Below are positions 37,200 through 47,440 of a stretch of 64,000 bases of DNA, one piece after another. The translations under genes were made by a program, and so were the position numbers. Origin of the DNA: Schistocephalus solidus (lineage: Eukaryota; Platyhelminthes; Cestoda; Diphyllobothriidea; Diphyllobothriidae); NCBI GenBank assembly GCA_017591395.1, contig WEDG01003419.1:1-64000 (forward strand), written 5' to 3'. How positions within the stretch are numbered: position 1 is the stretch's first letter; the number at the start of each line of letters is the position of its first letter. The notes under the pieces were generated by a model. It saw nothing but the letters and a program-made list of their open reading frames with translations. It did not search any database and was not told the origin of the DNA.

Positions 37200-39230
37200 T
37201 TAGGCGATAGTCCCCATCGTTGATGCTAGTAGTGGTGGTGGCGGTGGTGGTGTTGGGGTAACACGTGCTGAGCGTTGTGATGTTGTCTCGATGATGGTGG
37301 GACTAATTGAATTGATGGCAAGGGTGAGGGTGGGGGAGTCTGAAGGAGGGTTGGCAGAAGTTGACGTAGAATTTTGAATTGTCGGATTGTTGATGCATTG
37401 CGTCCAAAGATGTCCGACTAGGCCTATTCGCGCGCGGAAGGTGCGGAGACAGCGCGGGCATGTTGGAAGGGCCTGGGCATTGGCGATGTTGGTCCGCGGT
37501 GCTGGTGACTTTCGTGCCGCTCTTTTGGTCTTGGCAGCGGCGATCCTGTTGGCTTCGTAGATTGCTGCCCCTGTCTTCACTGTTCTCCTCCAAGCCGATC
37601 GATTCCGGGCAAGGTCCTCCCAGGACTCCGGGTTGATCTGAAATTGCTTCAGGGAGGTATTCAGAGTGTCTTTGTAGCGTCGTACTTGACCCCCTTGTCG
37701 ACGAGAATCCATGGCGACATCTCCGTAGAAGAGTCGTTTGGGTAGCTTTTCGTCGTCAATCCGCACAAGGTGACCGCTCCAGCGCAGTTGCAGTTGTTTC
37801 AACTGAGCGTAAATGCTGAGAATGCCTGTTCGTCCTAGCACTTCCGTGTCCGGTGTCCTGTCTTGCCAACTCAGCTTTAGTATTCTGCGGAGACAGCTGA
37901 GGTGGAAGTGGTTGAGCTTCCGCGCCTGCTTTTGGTAGATCGTCCACGTCTCCGCTCCATACAACAGCGTCGGCAATATGACAGCTTTGTACATCTTGAG
38001 TTTAGTGCTGAGGTGGAGACCATGTCGATTCCAGACCACATTTTGCATGCGTCCAAAGGCTTGACTGGCTTTAGCGATCCGATGGGCGATCTCATCGTCA
38101 ACTTTCGTGCTGCGTGAGAGATTGCTGCCTAGATACGTGAAGGTATCCACAGATTTAAGTTGGGCGCCATTGACATTGATGTGAGCTGTGGTGTAGAGAG
38201 TGTTGGGCGACGGTTGATGCATCACAACCGTTTTCTCAGTGTTGATGCGAAGTCCGAAGTTGTCACAGGCGGCAGCGAAGAGGTCCATGCTCCTTTGCAT
38301 TTCCTCTTCTGTCGTTGTATCAAGTGCGCAGTCGTCAGCGAATAGAAGTTCGTGAATGGCGGCTGTGGAGACACGCGAGCGGAAGTGCATCCGTCGTTGG
38401 TTGAGGAGGCGGCCGTCCATCCGGTAGGCGATGCGGATCCCGGGGCGTTCGTCACGGTAGGCATCTATTAAAATGGCAGAGAACATGAGGCTGAAGAGGG
38501 TAGGCGCAAGGACGCAGCCTTGCTTCACTCCGTTGGTCACTGCAAATGCTTCAGATACTGTCCCGTTGTCAGCAACGCGCGCCATCATCCCGTCGTGAAG
38601 CTGACGTACCATATGTGTGAACCGTTCAGGACAGCCGAATTTCCGCATGATTTTCCACAGCCCGTCTCGATTCACCGTGTCAAAGGCTTTCGTCAGATCT
38701 ACAAAGGTAGTGTAGAGGTGAGTTCGCATCTCTTGGCACTTCTCTTGCAGCTGGCGAGCAGCGAAGATCATGTCGATTGTTCCTCTATGTCGTCGGAAAC
38801 CGCATTGGCTTTCCGGGAGCAGTCCTTGCTCCAGGTGAGCGTTCAAGCGGTTGAGGAGAATGCGGGCGAAGATCTTTCCAGCGATGTTCAACAGCGAGAT
38901 TCCTCGGTGGTTGTTGCAGAGTTGGCGGTTCCCTTTCTTCTTGTAGAGGTGGACAATGGTGGCGTCTTTGAAATCCTGAGCGACTTTTCCTTGGTGCCAC
39001 ATCTCCTGGAAGAGTACTGTGAGTCGATTCATCAGCTGGGGTCCACCATGCTTGTAAATCTCAGCTGGTATTGTGTCCGAGCCAGGTGCTTTCCCGCTGG
39101 AGAGTTGCTGCACGGCCCTGATGGTTTCTTGGAGAGAGGTCGGCGTTGATTTCCACTTCAGGCAGGCGATCGATGGCGGCGTCGGAGATGGTGGAGGACT
39201 GGTTGAGAACGCTTTGAAAGTGTTCTGCAC
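37200..39230 (-). CDS. RTE-like reverse transcriptase with C2HC finger (open segment)
   Basis: This is the longest open frame in the window, 676 codons, running on the minus strand from 39230 to 37200. Motifs in order: [40 protein letters not shown], a palm [37 protein letters not shown], and an intact F-A-D-D catalytic box (38331-38342). Then come [10 protein letters not shown], the thumb YGAETWTIY, and RLRWxGH-type [21 protein letters not shown] zinc finger [22 protein letters not shown] follows at about 37463-37396. RT copies the element's RNA at the nicked target. The upstream start is a frameshift boundary, not a true start codon. Confidence 0.9.
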   Translation of the reverse strand: MQNTFKAFSTSPPPSPTPPSIACLKWKSTPTSLQETIRAVQQLSSGKAPGSDTIPAEIYKHGGPQLMNRLTVLFQEMWHQGKVAQDFKDATIVHLYKKKGNRQLCNNHRGISLLNIAGKIFARILLNRLNAHLEQGLLPESQCGFRRHRGTIDMIFAARQLQEKCQEMRTHLYTTFVDLTKAFDTVNRDGLWKIMRKFGCPERFTHMVRQLHDGMMARVADNGTVSEAFAVTNGVKQGCVLAPTLFSLMFSAILIDAYRDERPGIRIAYRMDGRLLNQRRMHFRSRVSTAAIHELLFADDCALDTTTEEEMQRSMDLFAAACDNFGLRINTEKTVVMHQPSPNTLYTTAHINVNGAQLKSVDTFTYLGSNLSRSTKVDDEIAHRIAKASQAFGRMQNVVWNRHGLHLSTKLKMYKAVILPTLLYGAETWTIYQKQARKLNHFHLSCLRRILKLSWQDRTPDTEVLGRTGILSIYAQLKQLQLRWSGHLVRIDDEKLPKRLFYGDVAMDSRRQGGQVRRYKDTLNTSLKQFQINPESWEDLARNRSAWRRTVKTGAAIYEANRIAAAKTKRAARKSPAPRTNIANAQALPTCPRCLRTFRARIGLVGHLWTQCINNPTIQNSTSTSANPPSDSPTLTLAINSISPTIIETTSQRSARVTPTPPPPPPLLASTMGTIA

Positions 39231-40435
39231 ATCGCGTTAGGATTTGCATCTTCTCAGTGAGCAGCGTCCTGCCGTCGGCACTGACAAGTGGGGCGGCGCC
39301 TTTGACGGGAGGTCCGTAGACAGTCTTGGTGGCGGTGAAGAAGTTCTTCCATTCGTTTCGGTCCGCGTACCCTTGGATTTCCTCGGCTTTGCGCGTCATC
39401 CAGGCATCCTGCATCTCCCGCAGCCGTTGCTGTACAAGGCGGTGACTTCGGTAGAAGGCTATCTTGTTTGCAGAAGTAGGGCGATCGATGTAGGCTTTGT
39501 GTAACTGGTTCTTCTCGACGAGCAGAGCGTTGATAGCTGCGTCGTTGTCATCAAACCAGTCTTGGTGCTGACGAAGTGCGTGGCCAAGGACATCCATGGC
39601 AGTGGATTGAATGGTATCTCTCAGCTGACACCAGCGGTTCTCCATGGAGATGCCCGCATCGGTGACTGGAAGGTTAGCTAGACGGTTGGCCAGTTCGTTG
39701 TTAAAATGTAGATGGTGAGCAGGCACATTCAACAAACAGTATTCAACTTACCTTGTGGTCGCTTACCTTGGGGTCTCCTGCGGGGTTGCAGACGGAGCCT
39801 CATCTTGGAGATGACGAGGCGGTGATCCGTCCATCCATCGGCATCGGGGATCGCCTTTGTCACCAGCACGTCCTGTTTATCTCGCCTCCGGACGAGAAAA
39901 TAGTCCAAGAGGTGCCTAGCACTCCTCTCCACGAAGAACGGTCTGTGCCGACGCGGGCGTTAAAGTCACCAAGGACAATTAACTTATCCACCTTCGGCAC
40001 AGTCGCCAAGAGGGAGTGTAGATCATCGTAGAATTTGTCCTTCGCCGCATCAGAGCTCGTCATTGGTGGAGCTTAGGCACTAATGATGGTCGTGAACTTG
40101 TCTCCCCGAAGTGGCAGGCGGAGGCACATAAGGCGATCATTTATAACCTGCGGTAGACAGGGCAGACGTCCCACAATGCCGTTCCGAATGGCAGAGGCGA
40201 CACCAGCGTCGCGTCTCTTTGCCTTTGGTCGGCCGCTCCAGAAGAAGGTGTAGCCGGCACCCACCTCCTCCAGCTGACCCTGTTCAGAGAATCGGGTCTC
40301 GCTGAGAGCAGCAATGTCAGCCTTGTGGCGCGCCAGTTCCCGAGCGACTAGCGCCGTCCTTCGTTCCGACCGGTTGCTCCTCCGATTGTTTAAAAGGGAA
40401 CGAACATTCCAGGCTGCTAGTGTGAGCGGACTCAC
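39061..40435 (-). pseudogene. RTE-like endonuclease region, broken
   Basis: Three open pieces on the minus strand make one endonuclease: 40435-40073 (NVRSLLNN, LSETRFSEQG, SGRPKAKRRDAGVA), 40063-39860 ([14 protein letters not shown]), and 39932-39061 ([40 protein letters not shown], then the linker). It is broken by a stop codon, a deletion and a frame change, so no nicking activity can be made from this copy. Confidence 0.85.
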
Positions 40436-40594
40436 CCGAGCAGTCGGGAGGGTACCCCGAAGGGTACGGTTGGGGGGATTTGGAGAGGAGTTGTTGTTGA
40501 TATTGTTTAGAGTTTTTTGACCGCATGTAATTGCAGTCTGCTAGCCACGGTCTGCTGCAGCTGTCGTGAGACCCAGCATTTGTTTAGGGCACCT

Positions 40595-40620
40595 TTTCTA
40601 GCCCCCTCCCCAGCGAGGGG
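40595..40620. repeat. short perfect hairpin in the RTE-like leader
   Basis: CCCCCTC and GAGGGGG flank CCCAGC near 40601-40620. It may be part of the element's 5' untranslated RNA. Confidence 0.4.
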
Positions 40621-40774
40621 GTAAGCAGTTCTATCCCTAAATAGGGCTGCTTAGTCACCCAGGCGGCTACCGAACTCCACTATGGGCCACGATTTGGGTT
40701 AGTGAGAGAACGGCCGATTCGCCTGGGCCGCCTACGTGATTGCATGTCGCGCTCACCGTAGGACTTTTCGACCG

Positions 40775-40950
40775 TGGGGAAGGAGGAAAGGGTGAGGATA
40801 GAGGAAGAAGAGGAGGGGTAGAAGCAAGATTAAGAAGAGAAAGAGAGAGGAGGGGGTGGAGGAGAAGTAGGAGGGGAGAGGGAAGTGGGGTGGGAAAAGG
40901 AGAGGAGGAAGGGCAGGGAGGACGGGAGAGGGCAAGAACAAGGGGAAGGG
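40775..40950 (+). repeat. purine-only tract, about 175 bp
   Basis: Almost every base on the plus strand is A or G, with only a few T or C interruptions. Such tracts can form triplex DNA. It lies just upstream of the RTE-like leader. Confidence 0.8.
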
Positions 40951-41099
40951 AGCAGACGTACCGGGTGTGAAGACGCACACAACACCGGAGACCCTCACCT
41001 GGTCTAGCCCGCAAATCGTGACGGTTGCCCGGCGTGTGGCCGCTGGGAAGAACCCAACTTCTAGATCCCACAGGTGAGAGTTGGGTACTAGCTAGAGGC

Positions 41100-42790
41100 G
41101 GCCACCGGAGCATTCACCACCTATACGAGACAGATGGAGCAACCAAATACTACCTGTGTGATGCTTCCCATAACTAGTACCCATACACCCCTCTCTCTCT
41201 CTCTCTCTCTCACACACACGCACACACCAGTGGCGTTAAACATCATGACTAAGTAAATCACCACACTTATGCGCGTGTTCGTACCCTCAAGTAGTCTTTT
41301 TTAACCACTGACACATCTGTTAGCATGTGTGTGGGAGGAGAGCTAGTTTAAACATCCTACGCGACCTTTCATCTTACCATATCTAGGCTTCCACGTTGAA
41401 CCTACTATTTCGATAATTCGCTTTTCTGTGAATAATTATTATCGAATCACGAACGACTGCGAACGCCCAAACAGACGAGCTCGACGAAGGGCATGCGAAA
41501 AATACTGTTTCCGGCGTCGCAATCACATCGCTCCGTCATATTACATCGACATTTCATGCCAGAGGTCCCCGTTTTCACACCGCCATTTTACCCTGCGTCC
41601 CTCTAGGAAGCTCATTTTTTCCCCTAATCGGAACCAGCATATGTGAACTAATAACAAAATCGGTTTATGTATATCCACTCCTAGCAGTTAACAGGGTTGA
41701 GCGAGTTTCCTCCCGCTTCTTGAAATAATGATTCTACTGCCGGTTATACTAGTGTAGTTCGAAGGGGTGTGTGGGTCCCTCAGTTTTTGCCATTTCTGCT
41801 GCTTTGTTATACGGTTGTACTTCAGGCTAGGCTGAGTGTTGCTAGTTATGATTTAATTTGATTCAAAATTTGCGGCGCTATTTCGAACTTGTCCGTTTTC
41901 TAGACACTACAAGTCTCGGGATCGAGCAAGATCCTAACCACGTTAATGAAGGTAACGCGCCCACTTGACTTCTGTATATACCTAACTTCATAAGGCATAC
42001 GGCGTACTGATGATAGGTTACAACCATGAAACAGCGGTCTGCGTCTTGCCTGTAGCACCCTTAGTAACCTACCTAGGGCAAGTCTTGCTTCGGAATGAAC
42101 GATAGCCATTTTTCACATTTAAAAAGTATGACATAGTTACATCCTCACACCAACACCTGCCACTTGACACCAACTCAGAGTGAGTAACTCAGGTTACAGC
42201 AGCGCCTCGCCGATAGACTCTCTGGTCGACCAGTAGATCGGGGATTACTAATACTGTTGTGGAAGCCGACTTACCTGTTTAGTTCCTCAAAGGAAACCAT
42301 CTTCGTGCTCTGGATTCCGAACAGACGAGGTTGCATTCGCATTTAGTCATCCGGTGATTCCCAAAAAGAACAAAGTGAACAATTAGCTCGAATGGGTTGC
42401 AAATTAAAAATTGCTGTAGCTTCACCACCGCTTGGCAGATGACGGCTGTTAGCGTACCTCAATTTATTGGAGTTTCTTTATTGTTGCAGCACTTGCCTGA
42501 GCCACGTGCAGCTCTTTCCGCAATCAATTAGCATTCGTGGCACTAGGTCTGTGCTCCGAAAATGCACCCACATGCGGTAATATCAACCAAGCAGTTTCTG
42601 AGGGAAGGCCATTCACGTGGTTCTCAGTGCAGACTGTTGCTGTCTTATTTCAGCGCAGGGAAGCCGTAAAAACGATTGATCCACAAGGGAAACTTGTGTT
42701 CCGATAGGAACAGCTCTGTATCCAGCAGATCTTTGCCTATTTTATGACGCAACTGTAACTCATTTTCACTGAACGGTGAATTTCGGGTAG
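41100..42790 (+). other. intron, CT/CA tract and unrecognised DNA
   Basis: (CT)n(CA)n at 41189-41228. No other feature seen. Confidence 0.5.
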
Positions 42791-42973
42791 GGGTTACTTT
42801 ATGTGGCCTCCCGGTGGGATATGGGAACAGCAAACGCCCGTGCCAAATTACAGGGTTTGGGTGTAGAAGGTAGACTTAGTGCTAGAACAGAGGAATATTT
42901 AGTCTTCCTGCAATTCGACGTGAGGTCGCACGTAATGCCGGTCGTTGAACGTTCGTATTCCCGCTTCCTATCG
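42791..42973 (+). CDS. EP400: EP400-like exon: end of SNF2 N-lobe (motif III region)
   Basis: Acceptor TCGGGTAG, donor TCG|GTAAGA, 61 codons, phase 0 at both ends. GLLYVASRWDMGTANARAKL follows the Walker B residue pair of the previous exon. RLSARTEEYLVFLQFDVRSH then VMPVV takes the place of RLLLIDSPLHNTFLELWTMVHFLVP. Leu, Phe, His and the final hydrophobic-Pro spacing are kept, but the S/T-G-T-P-L-Q-N type motif III is not. Confidence 0.72.
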
Positions 42974-43427
42974 GTAAGAGCCGTAGAAGTAATCCAGACA
43001 AATAATTTCTTTATCAGTAATGCCATTCTCGTTTCTTTTCACATTTCGTGCTCTCGGAACATGTCATGGACCTCCTCTTGTATTACTAAGCTACATCCTT
43101 CAAGTTTAACCCGCTATTAACCCTTGCTAACGCCATTAGTTGCAGCGTCAGCAAACTCTCGTCAAAGAAGCGAAAGGATATGCCTAGAAACCACAACTAA
43201 TTATTTTTAAATCTTAGCCCATTAGCTTTGTTCCCCTATCTCCGATTCTTTCACCAAGCTGTGTACGAAGGGAAAGTTGCAGTTCTCAACGTCTTTTTCA
43301 CCAAAACCTAGCTTAAGTGGTTTAATTTCTTCAGCCTGATAAACAAGACCAGAATCTTTAATTGATCCTTTAACCCCCAACCTCTGGATCAGCAGTCTAA
43401 TGTTCGAGTCTTTTATCCACCCTTCAG
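42974..43427 (+). other. intron
   Basis: 454 bp from GTAAGA to CCCTTCAG. Nothing else seen. Confidence 0.6.
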
Positions 43428-43991
43428 GCCCAACATCTCACTTCTGTCCGCTGCCCTTCCGCTTGTGCCACCGAAGACGAGAATGAGAGACCCCTATCTC
43501 GCAGTGACCGCGCTCTTTCTTTTGCGTACAACCAATACGGTGCCGCAAGCACCCAGCCGACCGTCTGTTCGGGCAGTGAAGGGAGTAGCTTGGGTGATGT
43601 GCAGAGGGGAGGAGCCGTCGGTGCATCCTCCCCTCTGGACTTCAGGCCGGCGAGCGCAAATCTGCTCAACGGCGCTGATGCTGCACCCCTCTCCGTCGAG
43701 AACGATGCACTTACGCACACCGCCTCCACTACTTCTACCCTCCCCGAGCTGGTCGAGCTCATAATTGAGAGCCTGAGCTCAGCTCGTCAACGGATCCTCA
43801 TCTACAGTGCTGACTTGCCTGCTGGCCTCTCCCACGTTCGCACGCTCTTTCACCTCCTCCTCACCTCCGCCAACCCCACGGAGGCCATTCTGAAAGAGAC
43901 GGCCAACTTAGTTGGATTGCCAAGTATCTTTAAGACTTCCGCCGCCGTCGACGCCGCTGCCTCCACCAATCACATGCTGTCTCGAAATGAG
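43428..43991 (+). CDS. EP400: EP400-like exon: insertion after SNF2 N-lobe
   Basis: Opens AQHLTSVRCPSACATEDENE in phase 0. About 100 residues are disordered and have no counterpart I know. A helical part then reads LPELVELIIESLSSARQRIL and IYSADLPAGLSHVRTLFHLL, which falls where EP400 has the stretch between the N-lobe and the FILRR motif. The end is uncertain. GAG|GTAGTA gives 43991, while a textbook GC donor (AAG|GCAAGT) nine bases later gives 44000. Both keep phase 0 and join the next exon. Confidence 0.72.
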
Positions 43992-44000
43992 GTAGTAAAG

Positions 44001-45568
44001 GCAAGTGAAATGCCCTTTCACGGTGGCCTGATTGTGTCCAGTTTTTTGTTTGTTAAAATCGGAGAAAGTAGAGACAAGGGTAACGGCAGCTTTTAAGTAA
44101 TCAACTTCAAATGAAGTCTTTTGGTCAAAATAGAACGTATTTCAATGTAAACCTACCTCTAACAATAAGCAAGCTTTTCAGCGATAATAATTTCCATGGG
44201 CAAATTCGACCCCGTTCATCCTGGATGACGAACTGGTTGAGCGTGACGTTCCTAAGTGTACACCAAAAAGCGTCCATCAACGCTCGTATTCCGTTCCCTA
44301 GTTATGTCACATCAACGAGCGTACTTTCTACTCATAGGTGTGGTTTGGGTTAATGGAAGCCCTTTTGTTGACCTCTCCGCAAGTCCAATCAAAGCCCCCA
44401 GACCACCGCCCTCCCGTCGCTAAAACAATCGGTTGAGCCGTAACTCGTTAGAAATGAGTTGCATGGGGTGGCCTAGGGGATCGATAGTTTTCCATAGTAC
44501 CTGCATCCGAGGGTAGACGTTCCCATCCACCCCACCGACTCACCTGCTTAGGGCTCTGAGATTGTGCCCGCCAACGGTGAATGAATGAAACCTCATTGAA
44601 TGGTGGGTAACACTCGTAATGTGGTAATAGTGCTGTGGCGTGGAATCTTGTTTAGGGGTTGCCGATTTACCAGCGGGGTGCCCAGCCAAGCCTGCGTGAT
44701 CTGCAACTGCTTATTCATCCGACCCCAGAGCCTTTGTAGGTCGTGGCACGTAATCGCTGAGGGCCGTTCCACTATCCACCATCGACGGGCGTGCTGACTT
44801 AAGCCAACAAACAGACTCAACCTTATTGACACTATTGTCATGCCGGAATGAGGGTCTTATTAAAATGATGATTACCTACTCGGAAGAAATAGGAATTCCA
44901 TTAGAAAAAAATAGTCTCCATTTCATTCCTTATCGAAAGGTCAAAAGTTGCATCATGCTAAACAATGTGTGTAGCACGCTTGTGTCGGTTAGTTGCTGTT
45001 ACCAGTTTTGTGACTATTTAAGCTATGCCCGGTCGTGGTCTTATTTTTCTACCAATATAGATGCTGTTTTCGGCACTTTTATCCTAACCTCCCCCTTCCT
45101 TTTACCCCTGCCCCCGATAAGAAAGATTGCAGTAGCTTTCCTAAAAGATAAGCCTCAGCGACAAATATCTCCGAATCGCTACGTAACATTCAATTCTGTG
45201 GGAGTGGTGGCAACCCAAGAATTTTCAATTTTTTTTAAATAAAACGATATTGTTTTACTTCATAAGTAGGCCTAAAGCTGGAATATGCGCACGTTGATCT
45301 AATTGGTTTCATCTTCAAGCGGTAGTGGTCGACCACCCGCCAGGTCAAGGTACAGCTTCGTTCGTCCACTTTTTGCGAAGTTCTTACACGGATGGGTGTA
45401 TGATTCTGTCAGTTCTACCGCAAAAGACTCGTTAAGGCTACGTTCCCAGGAGCACTGGCCACCCGAACTGTCAACTCTATATGCTGCCAGCACAAACTTG
45501 CGTTTTTGTCTCCTCTTTTCTCCCTGTTTTCATTTTTGTGAGCGAGCCCTTTTCATCCTGTCATACAG
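44001..45568 (+). other. intron, unrecognised DNA
   Basis: 1.57 kb without a supported feature. Open frames here are short and unlike known families. Confidence 0.5.
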
Positions 45569-45699
45569 ATGCTGGATCCGTTCATATTCCGATTCGAAGA
45601 GGATGAGGAGTGGGATTTGTTTGTCAAAGAACGCATCGTATCTTGCAGTCTTTCAGAGCCCCAGAGGGTCCTCCACGACCTCATCCTGAGAGATAAGTC
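45569..45699 (+). CDS. EP400: EP400-like exon: FILRR-equivalent helix
   Basis: Acceptor TCATACAG, donor TC|GTGAGT, phase 0 to phase 2. MLDPFIFRFEEDEEWDLFVK, ERIVSCSLSEPQRVLHDLIL and RDKS align closely with EP400's QPFILRRTKRDVEKQL... RLSNRQKALYEDVI. The Pro-Phe-Ile is kept but the basic RR-TK becomes R-FEEDEE, a charge reversal at a position that normally contacts DNA and positions the lobes. Confidence 0.87.
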
Positions 45700-45794
45700 G
45701 TGAGTGCTGTGTTTTTTTTGTTGTGAGCTATATCTGTCTTCGCAACCGCCTGATTTTTGGGCTACACAAACCAAACTTGCGTCCCCGCTTTTAG
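45700..45794 (+). other. short intron (95 bp)
   Basis: GTGAGT donor, CTTTTAG acceptor; the split codon TC+G gives Ser. Confidence 0.8.
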
Positions 45795-46570
45795 GTGTGA
45801 ACGTGCAGTAAAGTCAGGCAGTTTGGTCGACCTTCTGACCACCATGTCAGCCGGTGTCGGTGCATGCGTTCACCCCTGTCTCGGTGCCGGCAGCGCTGTC
45901 AGCCAGTCGAAACTTTTTCAGTTTTCCCTCGCGGGCCTCCTCGAAGATGCCAGTCCGCCCCCAGGACCTTTGCGTTTTCCACTTACTTCGCCGACGACAG
46001 CTTCAGCAGGCGTACGAGCCGCAGGTTTTGGGGGCAATCCACTGTCCTTTTGCACTACCTCAGATGTCCTCACCGCGGTGCGGCAGTTGCGGGCCGAGCA
46101 GGAACAACCCCTCTTCCTCACCAGCGCGTTATCTCTCTGTTCAGCTGTCGACACACCAAAGCACTTGCGTCAGCGATTGATTGAGCTGCTGCCACAGCCG
46201 GCGGATTTGGAACGCGGTCGCCCGTCCGCGGAAACGGCACCAACTGGGACCTTGACAGAGAATTCAGTAGTGAAGACGGTGGACCAGTCTCTGCTTCTTT
46301 CCATCTCCGAGAATCGCCCAAACGGCGTGCTCAAGCGCCATCCCAACCGAAATGCCAAAGATGCCCTCAACTCTGCAGTGCTTCGGGCCAAACGTATTCG
46401 TCTTGCAGACTGCAATGGTGACGACCACGAAGAACCCATGCCTGAGGGTGTGAAACGGGACCCCGAGTGTTCGGCTCTCTCTCGGTCCATGGGACTACCC
46501 TTTATCAGTAGTGAGCTGTTGGATATGCTTCTTTTGGAGGAATCCGCTTACGCCTCGGCGACCCAAAGAG
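45795..46570 (+). CDS. EP400: EP400-like exon: SNF2 insertion region
   Basis: It continues the split Ser codon: CERAVKSGSLVDLLTTM aligns with EALKSGHFVNVLSILVR, and ACVHPCLG with the RICNHPGLV motif (Cys and His-Pro kept). PPGPLRFPLTSP matches AGPLEYPSAS, and VDTPKHLRQRLIELL matches the KKIPRKLMEEI segment. The remaining half is the long EP400-type insertion between the lobes, with low-complexity text and a basic stretch (AVLRAKRIRLADC). The exon appears to end at 46570 with a GC donor (AGAG|GCGAGT) in phase 1. Reading on would add a run with no match before a stop at 46713. Confidence 0.82.
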
Positions 46571-46667
46571 GCGAGTTTGCTGTCCTCAATTCCCCCCGTT
46601 CTTTCTGCTGTTCAAAGCACTTCCTGAAGCCATTTTATAGTGTGCTCTCTCCCCCCACCCCTTACAG
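46571..46667 (+). other. short intron (97 bp) with GC donor
   Basis: GCGAGT at the 5' side, a polypyrimidine tract and CTTACAG at the 3' side. Phase 1 plus two bases restores Ala. Confidence 0.65.
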
Positions 46668-46801
46668 CCCTGAAACCGGAAGGTTTACCGCCTGTTGTCA
46701 AATCTGCATTTAACTCCTCCCCCATGAAGAAAAAACTGGTCTTATCCGATGGATTAGAGATGACGGCCGCTAATGAGCCCCCGTTATCTACTGATTCTAA
46801 G
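46668..46801 (+). CDS. EP400: EP400-like exon: insertion region
   Basis: LKPEGLPPVVKSAFNSSPMK, then KKLVLSDGLEMTAANEPPLS and TDSK. Donor AAG|GTGAGT, phase 0. No domain recognised; basic then acidic low-complexity text, probably a flexible link. Confidence 0.72.
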
Positions 46802-46886
46802 GTGAGTCCCAGTTTCTCATTCCCGTCTGTCTGATTGTCTGAAATCCTTCTCCTCGTCTCTCTCTTTCTCTCTCCTCACATTTCAG
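46802..46886 (+). other. short intron (85 bp)
   Basis: GTGAGT to CATTTCAG, with a TCTC-rich tract. Confidence 0.8.
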
Positions 46887-47107
46887 GTTGCTCATAATCT
46901 GGTAATCCAGAAGAAAAGGATCATGTGCATGCCCAAGGACTTTTCTGATTGGTACTCTTCGCTGACCTGCCAGTTGCTCCTGATTCCCAGCGTCGGCCAA
47001 GCTGTGGGAAGGCACTGTAACTCCCCCGTTGGTAATGCAAACGACAACTACGACAATTATATCTGGAATGTCGTGGGACACCAGCTTAACGACCTTGTCC
47101 GTACTGG
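46887..47107 (+). CDS. EP400: EP400-like exon: pre C-lobe segment
   Basis: VAHNLVIQKKRIMCMPKDFS, DWYSSLTCQLLLIPS, and a Asn-rich stretch ending NDLVRTG. It resembles EP400's LDxIYLVNERRCxxxPVYGxDLLxIC region just before the C-lobe. Phase 0 to phase 2; donor GG|GTAAGT. Confidence 0.77.
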
Positions 47108-47195
47108 GTAAGTGAACAGACATCCTTTTGGCATCATTCATTTAATAAACAGATCAGACAGCTTGCTGATTCTGTTTTTTTTACTGACTGTCCAG
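47108..47195 (+). other. short intron (88 bp)
   Basis: GTAAGT to ACTGTCCAG; split Gly codon GG+T. Confidence 0.78.
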
Positions 47196-47440
47196 TCCAT
47201 CGGCGTTATCAAACCTACTGTGTGTTCGCGATTCTGTCGTCGCCACGCCCCCCCTTCTGAAAACCTGTCTTCCCTCAGTGCAATCTCCCGATTCCTTTTG
47301 CCAATCCCTTCTGGTGGCTGTCGCGGAGAAAATAGGACCATACTTGCAATATCTCCTTCCCTTCCTGCCCTCATCGCGCTGGCTAAGCCGGTCTGCGTCG
47401 TCTCACCCTCGTTTCGCCTTGAGTTTCACTGCTTCCTCGG
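47196..47440 (+). CDS. EP400: EP400-like exon: lead-in to SNF2 C-lobe
   Basis: It reads PSALSNLLCVRDSVV near the start, then VAVAEKIGPYLQYLLPFLPS and finally HPRFALSFTASSG. The last part matches EP400's PELRLVQFDSGKL motif, with GKL completed by the next exon. The donor TCGG|GTACGC ends in phase 1, exactly what the exon at 49972 needs. The open frame continues to a stop at 47617, but that extra text has no match and would remove the SGKL junction. Confidence 0.78.

Larger units (their letters stand above)
36920..40500 (-). mobile_element. RTE-like LINE with zinc-finger tail, near full length, inactive
   Basis: Read on the minus strand from about 40500. The AP endonuclease starts at 40435 (LAAWNVRSLLNN) and contains ALSETRFSEQG and [14 protein letters not shown]. 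Linker and RT N-terminus follow, then RT (39230-37600), then C-terminal zinc fingers (37463 down to about 37030), one of them read in another frame. The 3' end is GTGATG-like low complexity near 36930. Lesions: a TAA where relatives have Tyr in IISA-x-APP (near 40074), an internal deletion between WRGVLG and RHLLDY (near 39900), a frameshift near 39160, and one near 37200. It sits in the antisense direction inside the host intron. Confidence 0.9.

Noticed and set aside
38520..39149. 209-codon plus-strand frame
   Set aside because: It is antisense to the RTE-like RT and has no motif.
42803..43120. A separate small gene of 105 codons
   Set aside because: Its first half is the EP400-like exon 42791-42973; the second half runs into intron.
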